Source: Erythrobasidium yunnanense | Lineage: Eukaryota; Basidiomycota; Cystobasidiomycetes; Erythrobasidiales; Erythrobasidiaceae | NCBI GenBank assembly: GCA_001600175.1 | Contig: BCJC01000004.1 | Coordinates: 558,001 to 622,000, forward strand | Reading direction: 5' to 3' | Length of the DNA stretch: 64,000 nt | Shown: positions 33,414 to 46,901 of the stretch, one piece after another | How positions within the stretch are numbered: position 1 is the first letter of the stretch | How the letters are laid out: the number at the start of each line of letters is the position of its first letter | The notes under the pieces: model-generated | What the model was told of the DNA's origin: nothing | What the model saw: the letters and a program-made list of their open reading frames with translations, nothing else | Databases searched by the model: none | Program-made: the position numbers and the translations under genes

Positions 33414-36400
33414 ATGCAGACCTCCTCCCTGTCGAGTTGGACACTCAAACTTCAGCGACAACTCTCCCAAGTCCTGGATCCGACGCTCAATCCGCATTCT
33501 GAGATCGATGCGACAGAACAGCTCACACGAACTTGCGATGATAATCCATCTTGGACACTCATGGGCCTGGCTCAGCTCGCAAAGGACGACGACGCTTCTT
33601 CCGTGTGTTTTCTAGCCTTCGTTGCCTGGAAGATGGCCTCTTTACGCGTACTGTTCTGAAGTCTGCGCTATCTGCAGATTCGCACACTTGCTCTTACCCT
33701 TCTCAGACGCTTCGTAACTCGTCTTTCCCCTGATGGAGAGCGTGGTCAGTAAGTGCCTTGCGTTATCCAAATTTCCAGGATTGTACGTGCTGAAGGTTCA
33801 TCTTGCGGTCTTCAGAATATGGGACACAGTCCCTGTAGCAACACAGAAGCAGACACAAACGACCCTGCTCGAATGCATAGAACGCATAGCTCTTCGAGGC
33901 GATTCTACAGAAGGCGAAAAGAACAGTTTATGCAAGACGGTCGCTTTCCTTCACGAGATGGATATCACAAGAGGACATGCATGGCCCGCTCTCGAAACAT
34001 GCTTGCAGAAGCTTGTTTCAGATGAGAAAAGTACACGGGACCAACAGGATTTATACTATAAATTCTTGTATGAGAACCCGGCTATGGTTGCAGACGCACC
34101 CATTCCAGACCTTATCAGAAACCTCATCAATGGTCTACAAGCGATCTCGTCGCCCAACTACCTGTCAATCTCGTCGATCGAGGCTGCGGTCGCGGTTCTT
34201 CAGGTCGATGATCGAGCGGTAGAGATGTTAAATGTGGTACCGAATATCTTGGACGTGCGTACAATCTTACTTCATCTGTCCAATGCCAGAGATGCTGAGT
34301 GATCCCTATACAGGTCCTGCCGAGACTAGCCCATCCAGAAGACGAGCGAGCACAAGGTGCTCTAGGCGCAGCCCTCATAGCTTTCATGGAGATCTACAAC
34401 GCCGGCGACGACTGTGTGGTCTTCCTCCGACCCTATCTTTCCAACTTCATCCCATTCATCCTATCTCTACTGTCCGGCGAGTTCAGCAGTGCGGTCTGCA
34501 ATTCGGCAATGGAGATCCTAGCCAGTACAGCAGAAATGTCACCCTCGCTTATGCAGACACAATCCGTGGGAGAGATGAAGAATGCCGTGAAGGTCTTGCT
34601 TGGACTGATGGAGAAAATACCGGGAGATGCGCTTGACAGAGATTTCTGGAATGCAGATGTTGAGGATGATGACCATGAGCTGGAACAGATACATATAGTA
34701 GCTGAAGATGCGCTAGATAGGATTGGCGTGGCTATTGGTGCGTATTTCTGGCTTGACAGGCGTGATATAGTTCGTTGGCTGATCTTTCATCCGTTGTTCC
34801 TCATTTTCAGGCGGGCAAAACATCCTTCCAGCAGCTTTCGAGCTGATCCCCTCCATGCAAGCATCTCAAGATTGGAAGAAGAGATATGCGGCGATGAGCG
34901 CTATCGGCACACTTGCAGAAGGCAGTGTCAAGCAGTTCAGAAGCGATATCGACGCCATAATGCAGTCAGTCCTAAATACGTCACATATACAGGTAGCTAA
35001 CTTCGCTCATCGGGGTGCAGACTTGTTCTCCCGGTCCTGACAGACTCGAATCCAAGGTTGGTATATGCGGCCATTTACTGTGTAGCGGAGCTATGCTCGT
35101 ACCTCGAGGTGAAATCACAATGCACGCGTTAATGCGAAGACAAGCTGAACATCTTCCACAGGGAGCTGTCCAAGCGAAGTATGGCGATACTATCTTGGGC
35201 GCTTATTTACGGATCTTGATGGTCCCCTCAGCACCACCTCGCCTTATCGCCTATACCTGCGCGGCGCTAGTCAACTACATTGAGGATCTACCTGCATTAC
35301 CTCCTTCTCTCCTATCACACGCTCCTCCTCTACTGCAACAGCTCCACAACCTCCTTACAAATCCTACAAGTAGGCAAGATGTACGGCTCAAAGCTATGAG
35401 CTCCATCGCCCAATTAGCTTCCGTACTCGCCCAAGCGAAAGAGCTCAAACAAGACGTGTATGAAGGCGTCATGCAATCTTTGTGGGCATACCTCGATGGA
35501 CAAGTAGACAACGAAGTCCGTGCAAGAGCTATGGACTGCATGTCTCTTATAGGTATGTCGACGACCCTGAAAATCGGGTTCCCGGCTGACATATACACTC
35601 CTTACAGCCGTCTCTGCCGGGAAGGACTACGTAGGGCAGCACGCTACCAAGCTTATAACTTCGCTGCTCCATATTCAGCGTGAGTCAGAGGCACTTACTT
35701 CGCACCGCAAGGTCAGCTAACAAAGCCCTTTTGCTTCAGGCGTTCATGTCGAATCGGACGACCCATGTACTAGCGGGGTCCTGACGGCCTTGGCCAGGCT
35801 TGCAGAAGTTTTAGGCGAAGACTTCCTTCCTCACGTAGACTCTCTTTTACCCGTCTTGCTGCGCCAGGCGAACACGCAAGCAGAAACCAACTATCTCCAG
35901 TCGGCGCAAGAAGACGATATGGAAGATGACAACTACATGATCACTACCTCACCCGAAGGAGAAACTGTTCGCGTGAACAGCGAGGTTCTGCGAGAGAAGA
36001 GTAACGCGCTGGAATTACTCAGCTCCGTCGCGCATGCTCTCGGCTCCAGCCTTACAACGGTAGGCAGCAACGAGAGCACTACTGGCGATTGGACATCTTA
36101 TGGCGAGACAATGCTCGAATTGGCTTGCAATCTCCTTGTCTACGAATATTCCGAAGACGTACGGATAGCAGCAGCAACCATGATTCCTCCTTTAGTCAGA
36201 GCGTTCCGAGGCACACATCAAGCCGGGAACGACTACAGCCCTAAGCATGTTGAGAATGCTATTCCACCACTACTAGCAGCTCTCGCATACGAGACGGAGC
36301 CGGATGCTTTGAGGGCCATGTTCACGGCGACTTCGGAAGTTGTTCTGGCAGCTCCTGAAGCCTTTACTGCTGAATATGCGGCAACATTCGTAAAAGCTGT

Positions 36401-37414
36401 CAGTGAGCAGATCGAGGGTATCAAGCAGGGCATCGAGATGCGAGAAGATCCGGATGGAGACTACGTGGACCCAGAGTCGCGCAAACTCGCTACAGAGCAA
36501 GATGAGATCACCTTAGAGTATATCTCCCGAGCGCTTCAAGCGGTCATACAGACAACAGGATCGAACTTTCCAATCCAGAGACTGTTCCCAGCGCTCGGCT
36601 CGGCCCTTCATGGCGAGTTCGGCATCAAAGGCGCTCAAGAATGGGGACTTCGTATGGTCGCCGATCTCGTCGAATACGCTTCGCCAAACTCGGTAGCTTG
36701 GACAGCAGGATTCTTGCCAACTGTGCGGACAGGGTTGCGCTCTCAAGGTATGCTCCCAGGAATCCATCAATATGCTAAGCTAATTTTAATCCACAGACCA
36801 TGCAACCCGGAGAATCTGCGCCTACACGGCTGGCGTTGCCGCGGTCGTGCCCGAAGGCTTGTATGCCAATTTCTACCGATGTGGGTCCTCTTCTCGATAA
36901 GGTCAAACATTATCAGCTGACATGTCGATACAGCTTGCTTATCGGACTTATGCCAACTAATGCTCAATAAGCCCGCTTCCGATGCTGACGAAACGGAAGT
37001 GGCAGCCTACGACAATGTTTTGTCAGCAAGTAGGTTTTACGATCACCCTGAACTCGCGCTCTTCCTCACCTTGGCATCACAGTCGCAAAGATACTCAAGA
37101 ACGATGTTGGCGGCAACATCGATTCGAATGCTATCATTTCGACCTGGCTCTTATGCCTACCCATACGCGTAGATGCCGAAGAGATGGAGCCCTGCTACTC
37201 CCTCCTGCTGGATCTCGTTGCGAGAGAGCATCCCCTCGTGTCATCTGGAAGTCCCCAACAATGTTCAACGGTCTTAGGCATCTTCAAGCACGCCTTGACG
37301 GATCCTAAATTACCCAAGGCTCTTGTCGAGCCACTCGATATTGGACTCAATGCATACCTCTCTACAGCGCCGCCGGCTGTTCAGCAAGAGTGGGCCGCCA
37401 AAATAGCAGCATAA
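33414..37414 (+). CDS. Importin beta-3 type karyopherin (Kap121/Pse1/IPO5-like)
   Basis: Twelve exons (33414-33602, 33678-33748, 33816-34254, 34314-34737, 34811-34964, 35021-35108, 35162-35552, 35608-35679, 35740-36747, 36797-36880, 36934-37029, 37083-37414) sum to 1115 residues, matching the family's roughly 1090-1120. HEAT-repeat signatures are plain: an early RTLALTLLRRFVTRLSPDGE, then FELIPSMQASQDWKKRYAAM, VLPVLTDSNPRLVYAAIYC, VSAGKDYVGQHATKL, and NALELLSSVAHALG. It carries cargo through the nuclear pore with Ran-GTP; Kap121 takes ribosomal proteins and others. An acidic patch (QEDDMEDDNYM) lies mid-protein as in Kap121. The choice of beta-3 over importin-4 rests on recalled motifs and should be taken as likely. 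Confidence 0.88.
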
Positions 37415-37788
37415 CGGGCTAAAGGGCTAGCTACCACACATTTTCGTCGAAGTTACACAAACATATACCTACTGTTATAACCCCTCGCTGTTTCATCCTA
37501 TCCCCGTAGTGCAATGATAAATGTTTCTGCAATTGCAAGTCGCAGTCTGACCTGGGATCTCGGCAGCCAGCTGGTCTTCTTCCTTATCGCGTTATGAGGC
37601 ACGATGTCCTGGCATCGTGGCAGCGCGAGAGACGCTCGTTCCTGGAGTGGATACCTTGCCGGTAACGGCGACATTATGAACCGTCATGACAAATGCTCTA
37701 TGATACCTAACTTCACAGTTTACTGCTTTGCATCACGCAACTGCGTTCACGAGAGTCTACATTCAGCTCTGCCTTCAGAAATCGAGCA
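37415..37788. other. Intergenic between importin and kelch genes
   Basis: 374 bases, same-direction neighbours. Holds the importin 3' flank and kelch promoter. No separate gene seen; an open frame from 37604 has no supporting features. Confidence 0.35.
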
Positions 37789-38808
37789 ATGAGAGTCAGG
37801 TTTCAACGCTTCACGATCGAGGGTGTCCCTCGGTCTTCACACTCGCTTTCCGTGGTCAACAACGAAGCCTATGTCTTTGGCGGTGAGGTGCAGCCTAGAA
37901 CACCCGTAGGAGCTGCTGTCTACAAATGCCAGCTTGGCCAACATGGACAAGCGAATCACTCGGTTATCGCGAATCCGGACGAAAGCTGCCCAACTGCGCG
38001 TGTAGGGCATACAGCAGCAAGCATAGGTCAGAACATATACATCTTCGGTGGAAGAGGCGGCAAAGACATGGCGCCGCTGAAGGAAGATGGCCGCGTCTGG
38101 CGATTCTCTACCGAGTCTCAGGCATGGACAGCTCTAGACCCTGCAGAGACGGACACCTTTCCAGAAGCCAGATCATACCATTCTGCGACTAGTGACAGAT
38201 CGCGCTACCTATACACGCACGGCGGCTGTCCCGCATCGGGCCGGACAAGCGATGTCTATCGATTCGATGTGACTACGAAGAAGTGGGAGCAGCTAACTTC
38301 TGCGCCTGACCCACCGAGAGGCGGACCTGGCTTTACGTATGGACTAGGGAAGCTATGGAGATTGGGAGGATTCGACGGAAAGAACGAGCTGGGAGGGCAG
38401 CTGGACTACTTAGACGTCTCTTCAGCAAATCAAGCTTGGAAAAGTGTTATCTTCAATGAGAAGGCCTGTCCCGGTCCCCGTAGTGTAACGGGATTGCAAG
38501 TCATCGAAAGCAATGGCTCGAATTTCTTGGTGGCCTTCCTAGGGGAAAGAGATGCCTCCAAGATCGGTCACGAGGGAGCAGGCTCCTTCTGGAGCGACGT
38601 ATGGACTCTTCCCTTGACGAAAGAAGGAACTCCAGCATTAAAAGAATGGACAGTCTGCAAAGTGGACGAGAGTGGCGATACTGCTCCGTCTCGAGGCTGG
38701 TTCGCATCAGATGTGTGGAACGATAAGATCATTTTGTATGGAGGGCTGAATGGAGACAATGGCCGCGAAAGCGATGGCTTCGTCTTGAGCCTGATCGAAG
38801 ATAAATAG
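37789..38808 (+). CDS. Kelch-repeat protein
   Basis: A single-exon frame of 339 residues with ATG at 37789; being intronless it stands out here. Kelch units are visible in order: RSSHSLSVVNNEAYVFGGE, RVGHTAASIGQNIYIFGGR, RSYHSATSDRSRYLYTHGG, GPGFTYGLGKLWRLGGF, and RGWFASDVWNDKIILYGGL. The repeats fill the whole chain, so this is a lone beta-propeller of five or six blades with no other domain. Such stand-alone kelch proteins in fungi are mostly uncharacterised scaffolds. It converges with the AMS1 gene, the stops being 105 bases apart. Confidence 0.9.
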   Translation: MRVRFQRFTIEGVPRSSHSLSVVNNEAYVFGGEVQPRTPVGAAVYKCQLGQHGQANHSVIANPDESCPTARVGHTAASIGQNIYIFGGRGGKDMAPLKEDGRVWRFSTESQAWTALDPAETDTFPEARSYHSATSDRSRYLYTHGGCPASGRTSDVYRFDVTTKKWEQLTSAPDPPRGGPGFTYGLGKLWRLGGFDGKNELGGQLDYLDVSSANQAWKSVIFNEKACPGPRSVTGLQVIESNGSNFLVAFLGERDASKIGHEGAGSFWSDVWTLPLTKEGTPALKEWTVCKVDESGDTAPSRGWFASDVWNDKIILYGGLNGDNGRESDGFVLSLIEDK

Positions 38809-38913
38809 CGAGGCATTAGCTGTTATGGCTTGTCCGTTTTAAGATAGGACTACTAAATCGTCCAAGGCATTGTTCCGACTTTTCTTAAAAGCCTCAATAG
38901 AGCTACAACTCTT

Positions 38914-41900
38914 TCATACTTCTGTCCACTCCGTTTCTGTCGAGGTACCCAACTCGAATTTGACAGTAACGACCTGGAATCCTCTGAACGGCAGCTTGAC
39001 AGATGCTCTTCCAGATGCATCTTTGACGAGGTCGAGATCCTCGAGCTTCCTTTCCAGCAAGTCGACGATTGTAGCTTTGCGAACAGGCAGACTCGTAGAG
39101 AGACTGGCTCTGGCGTGGCCGCCTTTGCTTTCGTAAAGACGGCATATGACGGACTTAGAAGAGTGGTGTGACAAAAAGTCGTCGTCTTCTCCTCGTTTGA
39201 TGGTATCGAGGATCACATTCGGTGCATGCTGAACTTTGAAAGGCCCGTGCACATCTGCTCTGAAAGCTTGAAGGTCTGCTGAAGTCGTATGTTGAACATG
39301 GAGAGGCATATTGAATGCCGCAGCCAGCTGTGGTACACTCGTCTGTAGGAAGTGCCCACGATGAGGGAGAACGGCGAATGAGAAGGAATGTTTGCCCTGA
39401 TCTTGATTTGGGTCTGGTCCAGTCGCGCCTCGAAGTAACGAGATTCGCATAACGTTGCCTGAAGGTGCAAGTCAGCTTGGAAGCAAGCGCACAAAAAGTC
39501 TGCTGCGTACCTGCAACTGCGAAGCCATACTTGCAATCATTGAGCATAGCCACACCGTAGCCATACTCCGACAAGTCGATATACTTGTGAGCGCAGACTT
39601 CGAACTTTGCGGCGTCCCAACTTGTATTTCGGTGGGTAGGCCGAGAGAGGAAGCCGAATTGCGTCTCGTAGAAAGCTTCTTGCGAGAAAATCTCGACTGG
39701 CATCTCCCATTTGAGGAATTGATGTTGTGTATGCCAATCGATATCCGTTTCGAAGCGAATCATGCTCAACGCATCGCCGGATGTTGCAATTGCATCTAGG
39801 GATATGGTAGTCTGAAAAGCAAAAAGATCATCTTAGCCTATTGTAATAATAGCATGATAGCGATACGAACCTTCCAGCTGGATTTGCCGTGCTTGTAGTC
39901 GGTAGTCACACTAGCTCGCAGAGGGCCACTCGAGCTGACTGATACAGACTCCGCATAGAGCTGTTGCGGTGTCTCAAGATGATAGATATCGACATCCCAT
40001 GCATCGAAGCGCCCTGGCATATCCTGGTAGATGACAAAGCCAGCAGTCTGATTCGGACTGACCAGCTCTCGGCTGCATATATTCTGTCAGCTAGTGGTAT
40101 CACAATTGAGATGAAGGCTAGGTAAGCACCTCTGCTGAATATCGAAGATGCTCGTGATCCGGCCCTTTGCGTTGATGCTGACCCGCAGCGATTCGTTCGA
40201 GAGGATATGGCCGTCCTCGGACCGTTTGCAGGAAGCGATCGGATGGTCTGCAGTGGAAGGACGCATGATCCCGCTCCCATCTATATCTTCCATAACGAGA
40301 AGAGTCCCTTCGCCGTCCTTCTGCACTATAGCCGATCCGAACATGGTAGATCGTGAACTCTGACGAACTTGGACAATTTCCTTTCGTGGTTCGCCGAGAA
40401 CGTTCAGAGCAAAGATACTATCGTGATTAGCAGACACATCTTTCGATGGACTGCCCGGGACCAATGCCTTTATGGCTTCCTCCATGAGCTCAGCACCTGC
40501 GCAATGTGTGTAAGTACTTGGCTTCTTGCGGCGATAATGACACTAACCCTGCTTGTGCACCTCGGCATACAGGTCCTCAGCATCTTCGTATACCTGGAGC
40601 CTATCCGTCAGTCACTCGGTAGCGAAAGGGACAATGCTACCTTACCATAGCTATGGCAGATCCCGGCAAAACATCGTGAAACTGGCAGAGGAGGACTTTC
40701 TCCCAGAGTGGATCGATCTTGTCCTAGTAAACAAGGTATTAGACACTTCTCAACTCGGTACACAGCAGAATAGACTGACTTTGGGATAGCTGTACTTGGA
40801 ACCCGACTTTTCTGCATGGAGCGATGCCAACGTTGCGACGTATTCCAGCTCTTTCAGTAAGATCTCGCATTTCCTATTGTGCTTCTTGATCGATCCATGA
40901 CTTGTGTATGTGCCTCGATGGAACTCGAGGTAGAGCTCGCCAATCCAAGTTGGCAGCTTCTTGCCGTCGCTGTATTCTATCATCAGCGTTCGCAGGATTC
41001 TGAGAGGAGTAAGTGAACTCACTCGGTCTGCTTGAGAATAGCCTGGTACATCTCTGACACGTCTCTGCCCTTGCCATATCCAATCTTGGCAAGTTCTGGG
41101 TTATTGTTGGCAACAGCTCGAATGCGTCTCAGGCTTTCGAGCATCGGCGGAACAGCACCACCGCCGCCGTCACCGTTTCCAAAGGGTAGCAAGCTGATGT
41201 CGGTGACTTCGAGGTTCTTGTGATTCTTGATGCCGTTGATGCAGTCTTGCACGCAGGCAGAGGCGTTGTATGTGTTGACCTGGGTAAACAGTCAGCTTGG
41301 TCTATGTCCCCTCTAGAGAATGTATGTATACCGGGGTCATGTGCGTCAATACCTGCGAACCGTCTAGACCAACCCAGTTGAACGTGGTGTGCGGGAAGTC
41401 GTTGAATTGGGACCAAGACAGCTTTTGCGTGAAGAATGAGGGCATGCCAGCTAGTCGGCAGATCTGAGGCAGCTGACTCGAGTAGCCGAATGTGTCAGGA
41501 AGCCAGTGTACGTCGCAGTATTTGCCGAAGCGCGATTTGAAGTAGCGCTGACCGAAGATCATCTGCCTGCAGAGAGATTCTCCAGATGGCATATTCGTGT
41601 CGTTCTGATCGCTAGATCAGCTGACTTCTGCGATTGCGCTACGAAAAAGCGCACCTCTACCCAGCTACCGCCAATCGGCATGAATGTGCCAGCTTCAACT
41701 TTCTGTGAGAAGGTTCAGCGGTCAGACAAGACACAGAAAGAAAGCTGGAGCGCTTACACTCTTGATGACATCGAAGAGCAGAGGATACTGCTGCTCGAGC
41801 CACTTGAATTGCTGTGCTTGACTTGCTACGAATCTATGTTCAGGATATCTTTCCATCAAGTCACATTGTCTGGGAAGTGCATTAGTCTCAGTTTCCCAGA

Positions 41901-43287
41901 ACGTTGTGATCTGTCTGTCCCTTACGTGCTCCATGATCTTGCTGTTTTCTGCTGTGTCACTCGGAAAGGCCAAAGCCAAGCGGTATCTGTGGTTGAATGT
42001 CGAATCGGAATTGCCTCTGTACCTCTCGATAGCAGACTAACCAATATGGCAGTTGCTCATGGCAAAGATCTGCTCGTCGTCTGTCCCTTCGAATACATCC
42101 GCGCCCTTCTCTTGCCAGCCTTTACCTAAGACCTTCTCTGCGACTTTGCGCGCTTTGCCGATTGTAGCATGATCGTCGTGTCTGAACACGTTGAGCATCT
42201 CGTTGGCTACAGACATGGCTTTGTTTCCTAGCCGGCTGTCTGATGGAAGTCCTTTTGCGAGGTCTTTGAGGGTACGGAAGTCCCAGAGCAAATGCCACGC
42301 TTCCATTCGAGGGATGACGATGGCGGCGGTTTCGAGCTTGTCCAAGTATCAGCATCCGGGATTGGATATGAAGGTAGGCGGGCTCACTGTGAAGTAGCGG
42401 TTATCGTCTCCTCCCTCTTGATCGCCCTCGCCAACGCCAAAGAGACCTGATATGCTCGATCAGCCGACAATCTCGAAGCGATCCGAAGCAACGGCTTACC
42501 ATTCGCTGAGACCTCGATGTAGAAGGTCTGGCTGTATGTTGGATCTTTTAGAATGAACTCGACTCTGCGCTCGCTGCCATTGCCTCCGGTGATACCCTGC
42601 AGAGGGCGGCCTTCGGTGTTGAAGACCATTGCTTCGCATCTGATGCCGCCCCATCAGCTGACAGCACCGGCTACAGCATGGACTCTCACGATGGATCAAA
42701 CTCCAGCTGCACGGGTTCCTCCTTGTGATACTCTTTAGGTACGGTCAAATGGATCCGGACCTGCGCATAAGTCAGCTAGAGTCGCAATCGACGTGGGACC
42801 GGTGCCCAACGCACCCAGTGATTAGTCCATGAAGGGCCAAACTTGTCACCTATCTTGAGAGGGTGATACTTTGCGCGAACTGCTTGCGTGAAAGTAGGTT
42901 TAGATCTACCCGGCGCATGCCAGACCTCCATCTTGACATGTTCAGAATCATCTATATGAGCTACGAAGCCATCACCGCTGCTTCAGCCAGCGTTCCCAGC
43001 GCATATCGCCGGGCCGTTCCTGACCTTTGAACAGCTGGCTGGTGAGGTTGATAGATGCGAAGTGCGGGTCTTCAGTCGTCCCGAAGCGAGTGTTTAGTAC
43101 GGATGAACGAAAGTGCTGCGACTGCCATCAGAGCGCATTCCAGGTCGATCCAGCCGGCTCAAGGCTCACTTTGGCGACCGGAGTGTGATTCTGAGCTGGA
43201 TAGCTCGTAGATGAAGCCTGCAACATATATCAGTACCATTCTGAAATGTATGCAAGTCAAAACAGCTGATGTTCTTACGCCTTGCAT
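38914..43287 (-). CDS. AMS1: Alpha-mannosidase, GH38 (vacuolar AMS1 type)
   Basis: ATG at 43287 begins MQG, then an intron (GTAAGA..TTGCAG) to [16 protein letters not shown], and an intron to [16 protein letters not shown]38 marks: [19 protein letters not shown], formed across an intron at about 42050-41995 and carrying zinc-binding His and Asp; [35 protein letters not shown] with the expected nucleophile Asp; [16 protein letters not shown]; and [10 protein letters not shown]. The C-terminal beta domains run to 38914. More than ten short introns interrupt it. The family degrades free oligomannosides and is brought to the vacuole by selective autophagy (Cvt cargo) in yeast. No targeting sequence is seen, in keeping with that route. 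All key residues appear present. Confidence 0.93.
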
Positions 43288-43484
43288 GATGGATGCGAGT
43301 CAGTGGGGACGCGAAGTAAGCGACAGGCAAGAGGCAGCAGGTTTGAGTTGCAAACTTCATTGCAGTGTACGTATAATTAAGGGTACAAGTAGTATCTGAG
43401 TATCATCAACTTCTTTAGGTAGTAAGAAACCTATTGGAGATCAACATAGAGATCGGAGAAGACAAGCTAGCCGTGAAGACCTTT

Positions 43485-46400
43485 CTAGTGCTTGCTAGCA
43501 TCCTGACCAGCAATCTTGTGGTTGAGTGCAGGGGAAGGGTGGGTGATGTCGAAGACCTCTGAGCGCCAGCCGCCATCTCCGCTTCTCTGGGCATGCTCCT
43601 GGATAGTGCCTTGCTTTCCAACGTGACTACTGGAGCTCTCCCAATTTACACGCTCCTGGTCTCGGCTGGTGACAAGGTGGAACTGCGAGTTCCTCTTGTC
43701 AGCCTCGGCCTTGGCTTTCTCCTTGTTTTTATCAGCTTCCGCCTTCTTCTCGGCGAAGCGCTGGCGAAGAGCCTCGGTGCGGGTCGAGTTATCGTCCTCA
43801 GCTCCCTGTCTGGCAGTGTCTCGAATATCGGTGAGCTGCGAGTCGAGCTGGACAAGAGCCTGTCGGATAGCGACCTGGGCAGCCTTGGCGATAGCGTTCT
43901 TGACGAGGCCAGATGCGGTGGTTCGCATCATGTTGTACAGGAAGTTGTGCTTGCTGTCCTGTACCTTCCACTTAAGGTCGTCGATCTTGATCTGGGGCCG
44001 AGCAAGTCAGCTCTCCGAGGACGTCACAAAGAGGACGAGCGAGCTTACTGTAACGTCGACAACGCGGAAGATGCTGTGTCGATTTGGTGTCGTTTCGAGC
44101 TCCACCTCACCGTAGATACCCTTGCCAGAGATGCGGACGTCTGCGAGACCAGAGTCCTGCAGCTTGGGGAAACCGGTCTTCTTCTTGAAGTAGAAACTGC
44201 ATAGGTACAACGTTAGCATGCAGAAAGCACGAAGATGCACGGGCTATTACTCACCCGATGTTCTTGAGGTCAGCTTGAACCTGCTCGAACTGAATTCTGA
44301 AACGGTGCTGCTGGAAATCACTGGTTGCAGATGGTCGCTTAGAGCAAGTCGAACACTGATAGGAATATATCGACCCACCCTAGGTTGTCGTAGGCTGAAA
44401 GGCGGAATTTATTATGGTTCTCAATTTCAATAATGTTGGGGATAATGTTGGACATCTCGACAACGAGGTTCTCGAGGACGACATCGCTGAGGACAAACAT
44501 CCGTTAGTATCGGAAGAGTTCCCATTGCAAGGCAGGAAGTGCTCACAATTGGTTGTCGGTGTACTCGGCACGGGGGATTGGGATGTATCCGACCTTTCCA
44601 AGGACTTGAGGGATGATGATGTGTCTCAAGTCGGAGATCAAATGAGGCTTGTAGGTGATGCCACCATCGCTGTTGTAAAGCAGCATCTTGATGGTCTTCT
44701 TGACATCCTCGCCCAACTTCTTGTTGAGGGGATCCTCGTTGTAAGCGTAGGCGAACTCCTCGATCGAGTTGAAGAGATCCTCTCTGTGCGATCTGTATCG
44801 CTCGTCGAAGAATCGCTTGCCCTTGTTGTTCAAATCTTTGCCGTCCTGAGTCGATTGGTCGGAGAGAACGTACTCGTCCTCCTGCAAGAGACGGCGGATG
44901 TATTTGCCGGCATCTGACCACCATGCCCGGAGGTCGTCATCGTGCTTGGCGTCGGTGTAAAGTACATCGACGGCATCGAGGATGGGCTGCATGGAGGTGT
45001 TGTTGGCGAAACGCTCGAGGAGGATTCGCAGGGACATCTCGGCGTTGGCGTAGGCTGGGTCGGAGCGGATGTCTCCTCCCTTGCCCTGACCTTGGTTGGC
45101 AACGTCTGCTGCGCGGCCCTTGTAGTTGTAGAATTGGTCAATGAAGAAGTCGATGGCGTTGTTGAAGTCATCGTGCTTCTGCTGTTCAGCAATGACCTCT
45201 GCAAGTCGCATGCATCAGTGAAGTTCGCAGGAAATTGTCAATGGTTCGCAACTCACTCTTGAGTCTGTAGATGAACTTGTCGCGTCTCTCCTCTGGGAAC
45301 TTGTCCTTGAAGTAATCCTTGGTCTTGTTGGCCTGCTCCTGAGCAGTTCCTCGGATGTTATCTCTGTTCATAGAGTCTGGAAGGTGCTTGTTGGCAAGAC
45401 CCTTTGCACGGTCAGCGGCGCCGCCGGCTTCCTCTCTGGCAACCTGTTGCTGTTGCTCGCGGTTGTTGGGGTCAACCTCGTTGTTGGCGCGCTGCTCGGA
45501 GCGTTGACGCTGCTCCTCAGCTTGCTGACGAGCGTCCTGCTTGACCTCTTCCTTCTTCTGCTTAGCCTGCTCGACCTTGGCGCCGACACCGGTGTCAGGT
45601 ACTCGGTCATGAGGGCCACGCTCTGCAACACAGTATATGTCAGTGCTACTTCTTACTGTCTGTGCGAACGCTTCTCACTCTCGCCGTCTGGTCCAATCCA
45701 CTGGGAGTCGGGGCCTGGCTCATCAGCGTTTCGCAGAGAGTCCTCATGGGGTCTAGCCTTGTTGGCAGCGTTCTGAGCAGCATCGGCAGCAACGTCTCGT
45801 CCGAGAACGGTGACATCGGAAAGGAGCTTTCGGACTTCAGAGTTGGTGAAGAGGAGCTTGGCGATGACTCGGAGGTTCTGGACGGCCTCCTGTCCCTCAG
45901 ATCGAGCAGTCTCCTTGTCTACTGGAGCAGAAGTGCTCTTGAGGTTCTCCTTGTGCGACTGGACATCGATCTCGCGGGTGTCTGGTCGGGAAATATCAGC
46001 CACGGCGATGTCTGGCGGCGACACGTTCGCACTCACTCCAGATGAAGTTCTGAATGAGCTCGTCTTGGTTCTTGACGAGGAGAAGCTTCTTGGCGTCCTG
46101 AATGACGGATCTAGCCTGCTCTACGAGCTCCTGACCTTCGCGGGAAAGCTTCGAAGTATCGAAAGGTGCAGTGCCGGAAAGGTAGTCGAGGGTCTCCTCA
46201 GCTTGCTTGTTGGATGGGAGCTTGCCCTAAAAAATCGTAGATCGACGTCAGTATACGCAAGCCTCTTTGGGCAGGAACTGCGGAAATGTACCTGTCTGAA
46301 CCCAGATAGAACACCGTAGAATCGCATCTTACGGTCAACGTCACGCTCCATCTCAGCAGCGCTGGATGGTTGAGTAACAGAGCCCTTTGCTGTTGCAGGA

Positions 46401-46626
46401 ACATCGAAAGAACGGCGAAAAACGGTAGGAAAATCGCAGGAAGAGGGAGGAGGAGGTCGAAAGGAAGTTAGCGATGCGATTTGATTGTGTAAACAGTGCT
46501 TGTTGCTTACAAGGGTGCTCAGAAATCTCTTTGGTAGCCTGTACAGCGCACGGAAAAACAGGGGGAGATCAGCATCGACAGACGTCTAGACTCTAAATGT
46601 AGGCCCACCTTCGGTAGGTTGGTCAT
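43485..46626 (-). CDS. HAM1-like domain protein (HAM1_N/HAM1_C, BPI/LBP-like fold)
   Basis: ATG at 46626 (MTNLPK), then introns to ATKEISEHP and SKGSVTQPSSAAEMERDVDRK. The long N-terminal part is helical and highly charged: SVIQDAKKLLLVKNQDELIQ, LRVIAKLLFTNSEVRKLLSD, AKVEQAKQKKEEVKQDARQQ, DNIRGTAQEQANKTKDYFKD. Then come LLERFANNTSMQPILDAVD, FFDERYRSHREDLFNSIEEF, HLISDLRHIIIPQVLGKVGY and the C-terminal part with GFYFKKKTGFPKLQDSGLAD and EVELETTPNRHSIFRVVDV. It ends GQDASKH. This order matches fungal proteins with HAM1-like N- and C-terminal domains, the latter related to lipid-binding BPI/LBP folds. Function is poorly known; a membrane-lipid role is an inference. An apparently long plus-strand frame in its 3' part is a shadow. 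Confidence 0.8.
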
Positions 46627-46901
46627 GTTTGATTATTCGAAAATATGAAAAGTTTCGAATGGTGCAGAAGCAAGAGCCAGCCCAGACAATTCGATTTCTT
46701 TCAAGTTTCAGGGGGGACGGATACGTCACGACACGAAATTGCCGATCACGCCTCACTTGGGCCTGCTTTCTTGTTCAATGAGCTTCAACGTCTTTTACAT
46801 CTTCAGTATTTGTATCGAATTACTTGTCCAACTGTCGGACGGTCGGGGCATACACGTCAGGTCGACGTCGTGTGTGTCGAGGGTCGAAACAACATGGACA
46901 T

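Noticed and set aside
37604-37792. Frame just upstream of the kelch gene as its first exon
   Set aside because: The kelch ATG at 37789 starts a complete protein and no donor/acceptor pair improves it.
43593-44204. Long plus-strand open frame (203 residues) inside the HAM1-domain gene
   Set aside because: It is the antisense of a charged, codon-biased minus-strand exon; the minus strand has family motifs and splice sites, this frame has neither.
44543-45262. Several other plus-strand frames over 44.4-46.3 kb that look Leu/Val-rich
   Set aside because: Shadows of the Asp/Lys/Gln-rich minus-strand HAM1 exons; no start context or domains.
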